A DNA stretch of 64,000 nt. It comes from Mycobacterium sp. BK086 (GTDB lineage: Bacteria; Actinomycetota; Actinomycetes; Mycobacteriales; Mycobacteriaceae). This document shows positions 43,899-53,714 of the stretch, one piece after another. Under the pieces are notes generated by a model. The model was not told the DNA's origin, ran no database searches, and was given only the letters and a program-made list of their open reading frames with translations. Every line of letters starts with the position of its first letter. The first letter of the stretch is position 1. A program made the translations under genes and the position numbers. The DNA is taken from assembly GCA_004362315.1 (NCBI GenBank), contig SNWL01000008.1, positions 434,001 through 498,000 on the forward strand, in the 5' to 3' direction.

Positions 43899-44627
43899 TC
43901 ACCCTCCCATCGTCAGAAGTTCACGGGCGATCAACACCACGGCGCCCAGCGTCGAGGCGCTGATTGCCAACCACCGCAACCGTTTCGGGTCGAGGATACG
44001 GTTGAGGCCGCGCGAGAGCCCATAGCCGATCACCGCCGCGGGAATCAGGACGGCGAACGCCGCCAGAGTGTGGCCGGTGATGGCGCCCGTCGCGGCCAGC
44101 GCCGCCAGCGACATCAACGATCCCACCAGAAAGAAACCGCCCATCGTCCCGCGCAGCCGTGCGCCCGCGTTGCGCTGCCACACCAGCGCCATCGGCGGGC
44201 CGCCGATGGCCGTCGCCGTTCCCAGCACGCCGGAGGCCGCGCCCGCCAGTACCACATTGCGTCGGCGCGGCAACGGAATCCAGCCGAAGCTGGTCACCAC
44301 GACACCGGTCAGCACGACGGCGGCGAGCATGATCGCCAAGCCGCGCTCCGGCAGGCTCGCCAGCAGCAACGCACCCGCGATGGTGCCAGGTACTCGACCG
44401 GCCAGCGCCCATCCGGTGCCGTGCAGGTCGATCTCCTGGCGCTCCTGCACGACGACCATCAGCGTGACGAGCGTCGCCACCATGATCAGGGTGCCGGGGA
44501 TCAGCCCGGGATCGACCAGCGCGACAACGGGTGCGGCGAGCATCCCGATGCCGAATCCGATGGATGCCTGAAGTGCGGACGCCAGGACGACGGTCGTGGC
44601 GATAGCGGCAAATCCCCACGCGCTCAT
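43899..44627 (-). CDS. TauE/SafE-type membrane permease
   Basis: The ATG at 44627 overlaps the upstream ATPase stop by four bases and gives 242 residues. It has seven or eight hydrophobic helices with the TauE/SafE features GFGIGMLAAPVVALVDPGLIPG near the N-terminus and GTATAIGGPPMALVW in the second half. Family members move small organic anions such as sulfite, sulfoacetate or 2-oxo acids. Here it is embedded between an oligopeptide-type ABC system and gudD and could export or import an acidic sugar metabolite. Confidence 0.8.
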   Translation of the reverse strand: MSAWGFAAIATTVVLASALQASIGFGIGMLAAPVVALVDPGLIPGTLIMVATLVTLMVVVQERQEIDLHGTGWALAGRVPGTIAGALLLASLPERGLAIMLAAVVLTGVVVTSFGWIPLPRRRNVVLAGAASGVLGTATAIGGPPMALVWQRNAGARLRGTMGGFFLVGSLMSLAALAATGAITGHTLAAFAVLIPAAVIGYGLSRGLNRILDPKRLRWLAISASTLGAVVLIARELLTMGG

Positions 44628-45628
44628 GCCGGTACAGATGTGAGCGCGGCCCCCTCGGACAGCAGGGGATGATGGCACCCGGCCGCGTGTCCGACGACCA
44701 CCGGGTCCAGCGCAGCCGGCGGCTCGGTTGTCGCGCAGATCTCGGTGGCCTTCCAGCAGCGGGTCCGGAACCGACAGCCCGACGGCGGGTTGAGCGGGGA
44801 GGGCACCTCGCCCTTGAGAAGGATGCGCTGTTTGCGTTGTGCGCCGTCCAGCGTCGGTGCCGCCGACATCAGCGCCGCGGTGTAGGGGTGGTTGGGCCGG
44901 TCGAAAACCGCTTCGGTGGGCCCGGTTTCGATGATCCGCCCCAGATACATCACCGCAACCCGATCGGCGACGTGGCGCACCACCGACAGGTCGTGCGAGA
45001 TGAAGATGTAGGCGATCCCCAACTGCTGCTGCAGCTCGTTGAGCAGGTTCAGCACCTGCGCTTGCACCGAAAGGTCCAGTGCGGAGACCGGCTCGTCACA
45101 GATGATCACGTCAGGGTCCAGTGCCAGGGCACGGGCGATCCCGATGCGCTGGCGCTGCCCACCGGAGAACTCCTGAGGGTATTTGTCGGCCGCACCGGCG
45201 CCGAGTCCGACGAGGTCGAGCAGTCCCCGCACCCGGGTCTGGCGCTCCCGCCGATTGCGGTACATGCCCGGATGGCTGCGCCACGGTTCGGCGATGATGT
45301 CGCCGGCCGACATGCGGGCGTTCAACGACGCGTAGGGATCTTGGAACACCATCTGCACCCGGCGGCGGAACTTCAGCAGGTCCTTGCCGCGCAGGCTGAA
45401 CGGGTCGACGCCGTCGAATTGCACGCTTCCCGAGTCCGGCTTCTCCAGCATCAGCAGGGTGCGGGCCAGAGTGGACTTCCCACAGCCCGATTCGCCGACC
45501 AGGCCGAGTGTCTCACCGCGTGCGAGATCCAGCGTGATGCCGTCCAGGGCGCACAGCTTCTTCTTGCCGCCGCCTGCGACGTGAAACGACTTGCGAAGGT
45601 CGCGCACCGCGAGCATGGACTCAGACAT
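44624..45628 (-). CDS. ABC transporter ATP-binding protein, OppF/DppF type
   Basis: The ATG at 45628 ([11 protein letters not shown]) gives 334 residues and overlaps the first ATPase gene by eight bases. Walker A is [12 protein letters not shown] (~55-66), the signature is FSGGQRQRIGIARAL, and Walker B is DVIICDEPVSALDLSV with the switch His in FISHDLSVV. The C-terminal oligopeptide-transporter domain (CRFRTRCWKATEIC) has the Cys cluster found in iron-sulfur DppD/OppF proteins. It should hydrolyse ATP to drive the two permeases. Confidence 0.92.
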   Translation of the reverse strand: MSESMLAVRDLRKSFHVAGGGKKKLCALDGITLDLARGETLGLVGESGCGKSTLARTLLMLEKPDSGSVQFDGVDPFSLRGKDLLKFRRRVQMVFQDPYASLNARMSAGDIIAEPWRSHPGMYRNRRERQTRVRGLLDLVGLGAGAADKYPQEFSGGQRQRIGIARALALDPDVIICDEPVSALDLSVQAQVLNLLNELQQQLGIAYIFISHDLSVVRHVADRVAVMYLGRIIETGPTEAVFDRPNHPYTAALMSAAPTLDGAQRKQRILLKGEVPSPLNPPSGCRFRTRCWKATEICATTEPPAALDPVVVGHAAGCHHPLLSEGAALTSVPA

Positions 45629-46643
45629 TGGGCACCTCTTCGGGGAAGTGGCAGGCGGCGCTGCGGCCGGAGCCGACGGGCTTGAGGCTGGGACGGGTGG
45701 TGGCGCACAGATCACTCGCCAGCGGGCAGCGGGCCTGATAGACGCACCCCTCCGGGATGTTGTGCAGATCGGGCGGCGATCCGCCGATGGATTTCAGTTC
45801 GTCGCCGCGACGGGCGTTGACCGGAACGGAATTCAGCAGGCCCTTGGTGTAGGGGTGCCGCGGTTCGGCGAAAACGTCTGCCACCCGGCCGGTCTCGATG
45901 ATATTGCCGGCGTACATCACCGCGACGCGGTCGGCTTCCTCGGCGACCAGCGCCAGGTCGTGGGTGATCAGCACGACCGCCATCCGGTATTCGGCCCGCA
46001 GATCCCGCAGCAGCGCCATGATCTGGGCCTGGACCGTGACGTCCAGTGCCGTGGTCGGTTCGTCGGCGATCAGCACACTGGGGTTCAGTGCGACCGCCAT
46101 GGCGATCAGCAGCCGCTGGCGCATACCGCCGGAGAATTGGTGCGGGTAGGAATGGAGCCGCGTCTCGGGTTGCGGAATGCCCACGCGCGCCATCAATTCG
46201 ACAGCTTTGCGTTTGGCTTCTGCGGCGCCCATGCCCTGGTGGATCCGGAACGGCTCGGCCAGCTGAGTACCGACGGTATAGAGCGGATTGAGGGCGGTGA
46301 GCGCGTCCTGGAACACGATCGCGAGCTCGGTGCCCGCGATCTTGCGCCGGGTCTTGCGGTCGGCACCGAGCACGTCGGTGTCTTTCAGAATCGCGGTACC
46401 GGCGACCACGTCGGCGACCGGTTCCAGCAGCCCGACGAGCGCGGTCGCGGTCATCGACTTACCGCACCCGGATTCGCCCAGCAGCGCCAGTGTTTCGCCG
46501 CGGTGGGCATCGAACGACACGTCGTTGACGGCGCGCACGGTGCCGGAAATGGTGCGGATGTCCACGGTCAGCCCGTCGACCGACAGCACGGTGTCGGCGT
46601 CGTCGGTGTCGGCGGACAGGCGGTGGTCTACGGCTGCGGTCAT
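45621..46643 (-). CDS. ABC transporter ATP-binding protein, OppD/DppD type
   Basis: The 340-residue protein starts at MTAAVDHR, four bases inside the permease end. Walker A is [12 protein letters not shown], the signature is [15 protein letters not shown], and Walker B is [16 protein letters not shown] with [12 protein letters not shown] (Q-loop). The C-terminal [14 protein letters not shown] carries the Cys motif of this subfamily. It forms the heterodimeric motor with the downstream ATPase. Confidence 0.92.
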   Translation of the reverse strand: MTAAVDHRLSADTDDADTVLSVDGLTVDIRTISGTVRAVNDVSFDAHRGETLALLGESGCGKSMTATALVGLLEPVADVVAGTAILKDTDVLGADRKTRRKIAGTELAIVFQDALTALNPLYTVGTQLAEPFRIHQGMGAAEAKRKAVELMARVGIPQPETRLHSYPHQFSGGMRQRLLIAMAVALNPSVLIADEPTTALDVTVQAQIMALLRDLRAEYRMAVVLITHDLALVAEEADRVAVMYAGNIIETGRVADVFAEPRHPYTKGLLNSVPVNARRGDELKSIGGSPPDLHNIPEGCVYQARCPLASDLCATTRPSLKPVGSGRSAACHFPEEVPNV

Positions 46644-47623
46644 GACAGGGCCTTCGTGGTCTTGGTGAACGAGGACAGGCGCTTCTGCGGAACGGTGAGC
46701 CGCCACCGCTGGGCGGGATCGGTGGCGATGCGGGCCCAGGCGGCCAGGATCGTGGCGGACACGGTGGTGATCACGATGGCGACACCGGGGAAGAACGACA
46801 GCCACCAGGCGGTGTGCAGATAGGTGCGGCCCTGTGCCACCATCAGGCCCCAGCTGACCTCTGGTGGCTGAATCCCGATGCCCAGGAAGCTCAGGGAGCT
46901 CTCCGCCAGCATGACGTAGCAGAAGTCCAGCGTCGCGACCGTCAGCAGGGTCGGCAGCACAACCGGTAGCACGTGGCGGCCGATGATCGAATGCGCGCTC
47001 GCCCCGAAGGTGCGGGCGGCGTCCACGAACAGCCGGCTCTGCAGCTCGGCGGATTCGGCGCGTGCGGTGCGCAGGTAGACCGGGATGCGGGTGATGGCAA
47101 GCACCAGAACGATATTCGCCGCGCTGGGAGAGAAGACGTACAGCACGACGACCGCCAGCAGCAGCGACGGGAAGCTCATGATCACATCAGCGATCCGCAT
47201 GGCGATGGTCTCCCGCCAGCCCCGGTAGTAGCCGGCCCACATGCCGATGGCGGACCCGACCACCGCGGAGATCAGCACCGCGGGGATGGCCACCGACAGC
47301 GTGGTGCGGCAGGCGACCACCAACCGGGCCAGCATGCTGCGGCCCAGTGGATCGGTGCCCAGCACGCCGGCCCAACCGTGCGCCAGCGTGAACGGCGGCT
47401 GGTTGGAGTTGTCCAGATCGATGTGGGTGGCCAGGTTGCCGACGAGCATCGGGCCGAACACGGCGGTCAGGACCACGATTCCGAGAACGACGGCCGCGGC
47501 GGCGGCCACCCGGTCATTGACCAGCAGGCGAAGCCACATGGACCGCTTGCGGGTGTTCTTGCCGCCTTCGCCGACGATCGCCGTTGTCGGCTTGACCGGA
47601 ACCAGATCGATTTGGGTGCTCAT
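46640..47623 (-). CDS. ABC transporter permease, DppC/OppC type
   Basis: The 327-residue protein has a cytoplasmic basic N-terminus, then a first helix (AAAAAVVLGIVVLTAVFGPML). The GTDPLGRSMLARLVVACRTTL segment is the OppC_N hallmark, and the EAA loop is RLFVDAARTFGASAHSIIGRHVLP. Five or six transmembrane segments follow. It is coupled to the DppB-type gene by a 12-bp gap. Confidence 0.92.
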   Translation of the reverse strand: MSTQIDLVPVKPTTAIVGEGGKNTRKRSMWLRLLVNDRVAAAAAVVLGIVVLTAVFGPMLVGNLATHIDLDNSNQPPFTLAHGWAGVLGTDPLGRSMLARLVVACRTTLSVAIPAVLISAVVGSAIGMWAGYYRGWRETIAMRIADVIMSFPSLLLAVVVLYVFSPSAANIVLVLAITRIPVYLRTARAESAELQSRLFVDAARTFGASAHSIIGRHVLPVVLPTLLTVATLDFCYVMLAESSLSFLGIGIQPPEVSWGLMVAQGRTYLHTAWWLSFFPGVAIVITTVSATILAAWARIATDPAQRWRLTVPQKRLSSFTKTTKALS

Positions 47624-47635
47624 GGTTTCGTGCTC

Positions 47636-48565
47636 CTAGACGGTGACGGGTTCGCGGACACGCGCGTCGAGCAGCGCATAGCAGGCGTCGATGAGGATGT
47701 TGAGGGCGAAGATGCTCAGTGCCGTCAGCAGTACCGCGGCCTGCAGGACGGCGAAATCGCGCTGCAGGATCGCGTCGATCATCAGCTTGCCGATACCGGG
47801 CCAGCCGAAGATCGCCTCGACCACCACCGCGCCGTTGATGAGGCCGACGGCCAGGTCACCGGCGACGGTCAGCGCGGGTGCGGCCGCATTGCGCAGTGCG
47901 TGGTGGGTGACGACCCGCAGATCGCTGGCTCCCTTGCTGCGGGCGAGCCGCACGTAGGGCGCCGACAGCGCGGAAACCATTGCGCCGCGGACCACTTGGG
48001 TGAGCACGCCGAGCGGCCGGATCATCAGGGTGGCCACCGGCAGGATCCAGGACAGGATGCCGCTGTCGACGCCCGAGGTGGGCAGCACGCCGAGCAGCAC
48101 CGCGAACAACCAGACACCGGTGATGGCGAACCAGAAGTCGGGGATGCTCGCCGCCGTCATCGACAGCAGGCTGGAAAACCTGTCGGCCAGGGAGTTCGGC
48201 CGGTAGGCCGCCCAGCAGCCGATGATCACCGCGAGCACGATCGACAGCAGCATCGTGGTGAACGCCAACTGCAGAGTGGCCGGGAAGGCCCGCAGCGCCA
48301 TCGTCGAGGCCGACTCACCGGTCCGCAGCGACGTGCCGAAGTCCAGGTGCAGAACACCTTTGAAGTAGTCGCCCAGCTGAGTGAGCACCGGCTGGTCGAA
48401 CCCGTTCTTGGCCGCGAAGGCGGCGCGCTGGTCGGCGGTGGCCGACTCGGGCAGGTACAGGCTGGTGGGATCGCCGGTGAGCCGGGCCAGCAGGAAGACA
48501 CCGAGCAGCACGATGATCAGCGGTAGTGCGCTGGTGTACATCCGGCGCCGGACGAAAGCGAACAT
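47636..48565 (-). CDS. ABC transporter permease, DppB/OppB type
   Basis: The 309-residue protein begins with the DppB-type helix (LPLIIVLLGVFLLARLTGDP). The EAA loop is APYVRLARSKGASDLRVVTHHALRNAAAP, and the end has GDLAVGLINGAVVVEAIFGWPGIGKLM as in all OppB/DppB permeases. It pairs with the DppC-type permease. Its ATG is 18 bp after the binding-protein stop. Confidence 0.92.
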   Translation of the reverse strand: MFAFVRRRMYTSALPLIIVLLGVFLLARLTGDPTSLYLPESATADQRAAFAAKNGFDQPVLTQLGDYFKGVLHLDFGTSLRTGESASTMALRAFPATLQLAFTTMLLSIVLAVIIGCWAAYRPNSLADRFSSLLSMTAASIPDFWFAITGVWLFAVLLGVLPTSGVDSGILSWILPVATLMIRPLGVLTQVVRGAMVSALSAPYVRLARSKGASDLRVVTHHALRNAAAPALTVAGDLAVGLINGAVVVEAIFGWPGIGKLMIDAILQRDFAVLQAAVLLTALSIFALNILIDACYALLDARVREPVTV

Positions 48566-48583
48566 GGGCTGGGCCTTCCCTGA

Positions 48584-50158
48584 CTACTGGGCGTTGGTGC
48601 GGTCGGCGGGGGCGGCGGCCGGCGTCATCTCGGACAGGCGCATCTCGTCTCCGGTGGCGGAGTTGGGGGTGTAGGACACCCGCGGTGACTTGCCGAGGAT
48701 TCCCCGCATGTGGGCGATGTAGGCGAACTGCATGATGTCCTGCGGCTCCTCGGCGAACAGCTTCGCGAACGCGTCTTGACGCTGCTGGCCGGTGAGGGCC
48801 TCGGCGGCGCGGATCTTCTTGTCGAATTCGGGCGTGCCGTAAGCGCTTTGCGGTCCGTCGCTGAGCATGTACTGGTCCATGGTGAACGCAGCGTCGCCGG
48901 CCTGGTTGCCGTGCATGATCATCAACAGGTAGGGGCCGGGATTAGAGGGGAACGGCCGCAGCTGGTACTGCAGCTGATTCGAGGTGTCCATCATTTCGAT
49001 CTTGACGTTGAGGCCGATGTCGGCGAACTCGCTCTGCAGCACCTCGATGGTCTCGCTGATGTTCGGGAACTGTGCGGTGCGGCCGATCAGCCGGATCTGG
49101 CGGTCCACCGGGACACCGTCGGCCCTGGCCTCGTCGATCAGCTGCTTGGCCTTGGCCGGGTCGTGCGGCCACAGCGCGAGACTGTCGTTGTAGCCGACGA
49201 CGCCGGATGGAATCAGTTGCGACGCAGGCTGACCCAAGCCGCGGAACAGCGCCTTGACGATGCCGTCCCGGTTGACGGCATAGTTGATGGCCTGCCGCAC
49301 CCGCATGTCGTTGAGCGGCGCCTCGGTGGCCTGCATCCGCAGCGCGGTCGTCTCGTTGTTCTGGAATGGCACCCCGAGGTTGCCGGCTCCGTCCTCGGGG
49401 CCGAGTCCGGTGGCGATGTCGGCTTCGTCGTTGGTGATCATCGCCGCGCGCACGCTGCCCTCACTGCGCCACTGATATTCGGCGCGGGTGAAGGCGGGTT
49501 TGGGGCCCCAATACGTGTCATTGCGCTTGAGCACCAGATTCTGGCCGAAGTCCCAGTTCTCGATGGCGTACGGGCCGGTGCCGATGGGCTCCCGAACCTT
49601 TTCCTTGGTGCTGGTCGTGCGGGGCACGATCTCGACGAACGAGATGCGCAGCGGCAGAATCGGATCCGGTTCCTCGGTGCTCACCTGGAGCGTATTGGCA
49701 TCCGGCGCGGACAGTTTCAGCTTCTCGTCGCCGAAGACGTAGCCGTCGACGTTGCACTGCAGATCGGAGTTCACCGCCCGGTCGATCGAGAACGCGGCGT
49801 CCTCGGCGGTGAAGGGGGCGCCGTTGGAGAACGTCACGCCGTCGCGGACTTTGAAGACCCATTGATTGGGCGACGCCTGCCGCCACTCGGTGGCCAGTAG
49901 CGGCTGCAGGTCACCGGTGTTGGGATCGCGCTCGATCAGCGGCTCGGTGATGTTCGAGCGCACCACGATGCCGGTGGATGTCAGCGAGCTCTCGCACGGC
50001 TCGAGGGTGGGTGGTTCTTGCTGCAACACGATGCGCAGGGTGTTGGCGTCGTACCCGCCGTGATGCGAGTTGGCGACGGTGCAGCCCGAGGCCACGACGG
50101 TGATTCCCGCGAGGGCGACGGCCATCGTCTGGCGTTGCCGCATCGTGCGTGGGTGCAT
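48584..50158 (-). CDS. Lipoprotein solute-binding protein, SBP family 5 (peptide/nickel type)
   Basis: The ATG at 50158 (GGGAGGA just upstream) gives 524 residues with a lipoprotein signal ending VVASGC (Cys26). The core has the SBP5 features: EPLIERDPNTGDLQPLLATEW, VTFSNGAPFTAEDAAFSIDR and IGTGPYAIENWDFGQNL. It captures the ligand outside the membrane for the DppB/C permeases. Peptide-type SBP5 proteins also bind sugars, glycosides and sugar acids. The neighbouring gudD suggests an acidic sugar or oligouronide, but this is inference. Confidence 0.9.
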   Translation of the reverse strand: MHPRTMRQRQTMAVALAGITVVASGCTVANSHHGGYDANTLRIVLQQEPPTLEPCESSLTSTGIVVRSNITEPLIERDPNTGDLQPLLATEWRQASPNQWVFKVRDGVTFSNGAPFTAEDAAFSIDRAVNSDLQCNVDGYVFGDEKLKLSAPDANTLQVSTEEPDPILPLRISFVEIVPRTTSTKEKVREPIGTGPYAIENWDFGQNLVLKRNDTYWGPKPAFTRAEYQWRSEGSVRAAMITNDEADIATGLGPEDGAGNLGVPFQNNETTALRMQATEAPLNDMRVRQAINYAVNRDGIVKALFRGLGQPASQLIPSGVVGYNDSLALWPHDPAKAKQLIDEARADGVPVDRQIRLIGRTAQFPNISETIEVLQSEFADIGLNVKIEMMDTSNQLQYQLRPFPSNPGPYLLMIMHGNQAGDAAFTMDQYMLSDGPQSAYGTPEFDKKIRAAEALTGQQRQDAFAKLFAEEPQDIMQFAYIAHMRGILGKSPRVSYTPNSATGDEMRLSEMTPAAAPADRTNAQ

Positions 50159-50462
50159 GAGTCCTCCCAGGAGGCGGTGATGTCCACGTATGTGGATGAC
50201 ATCTGTGATCGCAACCACACCGTAAGGACGGCGCTCGAAAGCCGTCAACCCCGCCGAAATGCCCGAATTGAGGCACAAACGGCGGCGTCCGAGCGGCGAG
50301 GTCGCCGCCGGAAAATAGCTCTGAACTGGGCATTCGTACCGCTCGGCCCTGCGGTTATGCCGTGGCGGGTGAGGCCGCAGCGCAGAAATGCCGTTTCGGT
50401 ATAAGTCCATGCAAATTCGGGGTTGGACGGGTATCTGCAGTTCGCCGTACCGTTGAGACACT
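50159..50462. promoter_or_regulatory. Divergent region upstream of the ABC-gudD operon with an inverted repeat
   Basis: This 304-bp region separates the binding-protein gene from the hydroxyacid dehydrogenase gene at 50463. TCCAC-GTAT-GTGGA (50183-50196) is a perfect 5-bp inverted repeat about 25 bases upstream of the binding-protein start, in the position of a repressor site. The IclR product of the same operon is the obvious candidate to bind it. The left part is GC-rich, and I see no RNA gene. Confidence 0.45.
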
Positions 50463-51449
50463 ATGAGCATCGACGAACACCACGGCCAGCCGCGAAATGT
50501 GTTGCAGGTCGGCCCGCTGAAACCGTCACTGGCGCAAGCACTTCAGGACCGCTACGCGGCCCGGGTGCTGCCCGACGACGCGGCCGGTCGGGCGGCGTTC
50601 CTGGCCGCCCACGGAGCCGACGTCATCGCCGTGGTGACCTCGGGCCGCACCGGGGTGGACCGGACCCTCATGGCAGACCTGCCGAACCTGGGCGCCGTCG
50701 TCAACTTCGGCGTCGGATACGACACCACCGACATCGACGCGGCCGCCGCCCGCGGGGTGTCGGTGAGCAACACCCCCGATGTGTTGACCGACTGTGTGGC
50801 CGACACCGCGGTCGGATTGATGATCGACACGCTCCGCCAGTTCTCCGCCGCCGATCGTTACGTCCGGGCCGGCCGGTGGGTCAGCGAGGGCAACTATCCG
50901 CTGACGCGTCAAGTGAGCAACACCAGGGTGGGGATCATCGGGCTAGGCCGCATCGGCAGTGCAATTGCCAAGCGGCTCACTGCGTTCGGCTGCACGATCA
51001 GCTACCACAACCGGCGGCCCGTCGACGGCGTGCCCTACACCTACTCCGCCTCCGCGGTCGAATTGGCCGGGGATATCGACGTTTTGGTGGTGGCCGCCGC
51101 GGGCGGCGCAGGCACCCGGCACCTGGTCGATCGTGACGTCATCTCGGCGTTGGGACCCGACGGCTACCTGGTGAACATCGCCAGGGGAAGCGTCATCGAC
51201 GAGGTCGCGTTGGTCGAGGCACTGGCCGAGGGCCGCTTGGCGGGGGCCGGACTAGACGTGTTCGCCGACGAGCCGGCCGTCCCGGAACAACTTCTGACGA
51301 TGGACAACGTCGTACTGCTGCCGCACGTGGCCAGTGGGACCGTGCAGACCCGCGCGGCGATGGAAGAACTCACGCTGCGCAACCTCGACAGCTTCCTGAC
51401 CTCGGGCACCCTGGTCACCCCGGTTCCGATGCCAGCTCCGGCGAGCTGA
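50463..51449 (+). CDS. D-isomer-specific 2-hydroxyacid dehydrogenase (2 of 2)
   Basis: This 328-residue protein has an intact Rossmann motif VGIIGLGRIGSAIAKRL (~155-171) and the canonical end INIARGSVIDEVALVEAL-type and AGLDVFADEPAVP (residues ~260-280). The catalytic Arg, Glu and His lie in SGRTGVDRTL, FADEP and LLPHVASGT. It resembles glyoxylate/hydroxypyruvate reductases (GhrB/HPR) more than the 40767 paralogue does. It is the only + strand gene of the hexarate locus and is divergent from the ABC operon. Its stop abuts the stop of the LysR gene. Confidence 0.88.
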   Translation: MSIDEHHGQPRNVLQVGPLKPSLAQALQDRYAARVLPDDAAGRAAFLAAHGADVIAVVTSGRTGVDRTLMADLPNLGAVVNFGVGYDTTDIDAAAARGVSVSNTPDVLTDCVADTAVGLMIDTLRQFSAADRYVRAGRWVSEGNYPLTRQVSNTRVGIIGLGRIGSAIAKRLTAFGCTISYHNRRPVDGVPYTYSASAVELAGDIDVLVVAAAGGAGTRHLVDRDVISALGPDGYLVNIARGSVIDEVALVEALAEGRLAGAGLDVFADEPAVPEQLLTMDNVVLLPHVASGTVQTRAAMEELTLRNLDSFLTSGTLVTPVPMPAPAS

Positions 51450-52385
51450 TCAGCCGCTGCGGTCCACCACTTCGTCGACCAGATCATCGGTGGTCCATTC
51501 CCGCTGCGGCAGAACGTCTTTGAGGAAGCGCAGCAGCGCCGGATTGGAACTGTCGCTGCGCCACACCGCGTCGAGTTCGACGGGACGCTCCCGGAACGAG
51601 CCGATGGACCGGAACGCGACGCCCTCGGGATGCAGGGTGGCCGCCGAGGCGGGCACCAGTGCGATCCCGATCCCGGAACGGACCAGCACCAACATCGTGT
51701 GAACCTGCGTCACGAACTGGACGTAGCGCGGGGTTGCGCCGGCGATGGTGAACGTGGAGATCAGCAGGTCGTTGAAATAGCGGGCCTGCACCGGCGAATA
51801 CATGATGACGTCTTCGCCGTCGAGGTCATTCAGCGTGAGCTGGCGGCCGAGCTGAGCCAACGGATGTGCCTCGGGCAGAGCGGCGATCAGCTGCTCGTGC
51901 AGCAGCGGCCGGGACACCAGTCCGGGACGTTTGAGCGGTGGCCGCGCCATCCCGAGGTCGAGCTCGCCGGTCATCAGACCCTCGATCTGCGCGGCGGTGA
52001 CCATCTCGCGCAGGTCGAGTTTGACGTCGGGCAGCTTCTTTCTGGCCTGCTCGAGCAGGCGCGGCAGCACGGCGTGCGCGGATGCCGCGGTGAAGCCGAC
52101 GACGACGGTACCCAGGTCGCCGGAGGGGATCCGCTTGACGGTCTGGGCCGCGCCCTCGGCGAGCTGCAGGATGCGTCGCGCGTCGGGAAGGAAGGCGAGG
52201 CCGGCCGGGGTGAGCGTGACGGTGCGTGTGGTGCGGTCGATGAGCTGCACGCCCAGCTCGCTTTCCAGCTGCTGGACCTGCCTGCTCAACGGAGGCTGGG
52301 TCATGTGCAGGCGCTCGGCGGCCCGGCCGAAGTGCAGTTCCTCGGCGACGGCGACGAAACACGACAACCGGGCCAACGAGAACAT
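51450..52385 (-). CDS. LysR family transcriptional regulator
   Basis: The 311-residue protein has an N-terminal winged helix (LARLSCFVAVAEELHFGRAAERLHMTQPPLSRQVQQLE), as in most LTTRs, and a two-lobed effector domain (LDLGMARPPLKRPGLVS, FVTQVHTMLVLVRSGIGIALVPA). The HFGRAAERL and MTQPPLSRQ pattern is close to BenM/CatM-type regulators. It is the last gene of the dehydratase-kdgD-aldehyde-dehydrogenase run, 60 bp after the dehydratase, and probably controls that operon in response to a hexarate. It does not lie divergently from its target, which is atypical for LTTRs. Confidence 0.88.
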   Translation of the reverse strand: MFSLARLSCFVAVAEELHFGRAAERLHMTQPPLSRQVQQLESELGVQLIDRTTRTVTLTPAGLAFLPDARRILQLAEGAAQTVKRIPSGDLGTVVVGFTAASAHAVLPRLLEQARKKLPDVKLDLREMVTAAQIEGLMTGELDLGMARPPLKRPGLVSRPLLHEQLIAALPEAHPLAQLGRQLTLNDLDGEDVIMYSPVQARYFNDLLISTFTIAGATPRYVQFVTQVHTMLVLVRSGIGIALVPASAATLHPEGVAFRSIGSFRERPVELDAVWRSDSSNPALLRFLKDVLPQREWTTDDLVDEVVDRSG

Positions 52386-52445
52386 CGATGCACTCCTGGA
52401 ATCATTGGGTGCGCTACGCGCGCCCAGTGTGCATCAGTGTAGGCG

Positions 52446-53711
52446 CTACCAGCGCGGACTCAGCGCCTCGAAGCCGGGATCGACCGTCTTCATATAGCCG
52501 GTGTCGTCCCGGTCGCGGATGCCGCAGCGCAGGTACTGCTCGTGCAGGGCGGCCAGCGCCTCGTCGTCGAGCTCCACCCCGAGGCCCGGTGTGGTGGGCA
52601 CCGGGACGGCGCCGTCGACGAACGTCAACGCGCCCGGCCGAACCACGTCCTCGGTCTTCCACGGCCAGTGCGTGTCGCAGGCGTAGCTCAGGTTGGGGAC
52701 CGCCCCGGCGAGGTGGACCATCGCGGCCAGGCTGATGCCCAGGTGCGAGTTCGAGTGCATCGACAGCCCGAGGCCGAAGTTCTCGCAGATGCCGGCCAGC
52801 AGCCGTGATCGCTGCAGCCCGCCCCAGTAGTGGTGATCCGAGAGTACGACGCCGACCGACTGTTTGGCGACCGCCTCGGCGAGCTGGTCGAAGGCGACGA
52901 CACACATGTTGGTGGCCAACGGCATCGGAGCCTGGGCTGCGACATCGGCCATCCCGTCCAGGCCCGGGGTGGGATCCTCGAGGTATTCCAGGACTCCGGC
53001 CAGACCGGTGGCCACTTTGACCGAAGTCTGTGGCGTCCAGGCGGCGTTGGGGTCCAGCCGCAGCGGATGGTCGGGGAACGCCGCGTGCAGGGCCTCGATG
53101 GCCGCCATCTCCTCCTCGGGAGGGAAGACACCACCCTTCAGTTTGATTGCGGTGAAACCATATTCGTCGATGATGCGGCGGGCCTGGTCCACGATCCCGT
53201 CCGGGTCCAGCGCCTCGCCGAACCGATCGGGCGCCTCCCCCGGGTGGCCCGCCCACTTGTAGAACAGGTAGGCACTGAACGGAACGGTATCGCGGACCGC
53301 GCCGCCCAGCAGATCGCTGACCGGCCTGCCCGCCGCATGGCCCTGGATGTCGAGGCAGGCCACCTCGAACGGGGACAGCACTTGGTCGACGGCGCTGGCC
53401 GTGGTGATCATCCCGGCCGTGCCGATGGCCCGCGAGTCGCCGTGCAGGCGTTCAGCGATCGCGGCACGAATCTGGTTCAGTGCGAACACATCCTGGCCGG
53501 TGATCGCCGCGGCGGCGGCCTCCAGCCGGGCGAGATGGGTTGCGTCGGCGTAGGTCTCGCCCAGCCCGACGAGACCCGCGTCGGTGTCGAGCTGGATGAT
53601 CGCGCGAAGGGCGTACGGCTGGTGCACGCCGACGGTGTTCAGCAGTGGAGGATCGGCGAAGGTGACCGGCGTGATACGGGCCCCGGTGATGCGAATCCGG
53701 TTGCGCGCCAT
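52446..53711 (-). CDS. Enolase-superfamily hexarate dehydratase (second GlucD-like protein)
   Basis: The 421-residue protein is a second enolase-family dehydratase. Catalytic and metal sites are preserved: KLKGG with the K-x-K base, RLDPNAAW, YLEDPTPG, LATNMCV, VVLSDHHYWGG and the His base in SMHSNSHLGIS. It is only moderately similar to the 41729 GudD but clearly in the GlucD subgroup, so it may act on glucarate, idarate or galactarate, or be a diverged homologue like GudX. It starts 3 bp after KdgD, which argues for making the KdgD substrate, 5-dehydro-4-deoxyglucarate. Confidence 0.85.
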   Translation of the reverse strand: MARNRIRITGARITPVTFADPPLLNTVGVHQPYALRAIIQLDTDAGLVGLGETYADATHLARLEAAAAAITGQDVFALNQIRAAIAERLHGDSRAIGTAGMITTASAVDQVLSPFEVACLDIQGHAAGRPVSDLLGGAVRDTVPFSAYLFYKWAGHPGEAPDRFGEALDPDGIVDQARRIIDEYGFTAIKLKGGVFPPEEEMAAIEALHAAFPDHPLRLDPNAAWTPQTSVKVATGLAGVLEYLEDPTPGLDGMADVAAQAPMPLATNMCVVAFDQLAEAVAKQSVGVVLSDHHYWGGLQRSRLLAGICENFGLGLSMHSNSHLGISLAAMVHLAGAVPNLSYACDTHWPWKTEDVVRPGALTFVDGAVPVPTTPGLGVELDDEALAALHEQYLRCGIRDRDDTGYMKTVDPGFEALSPRW

Positions 53712-53714
53712 GGC

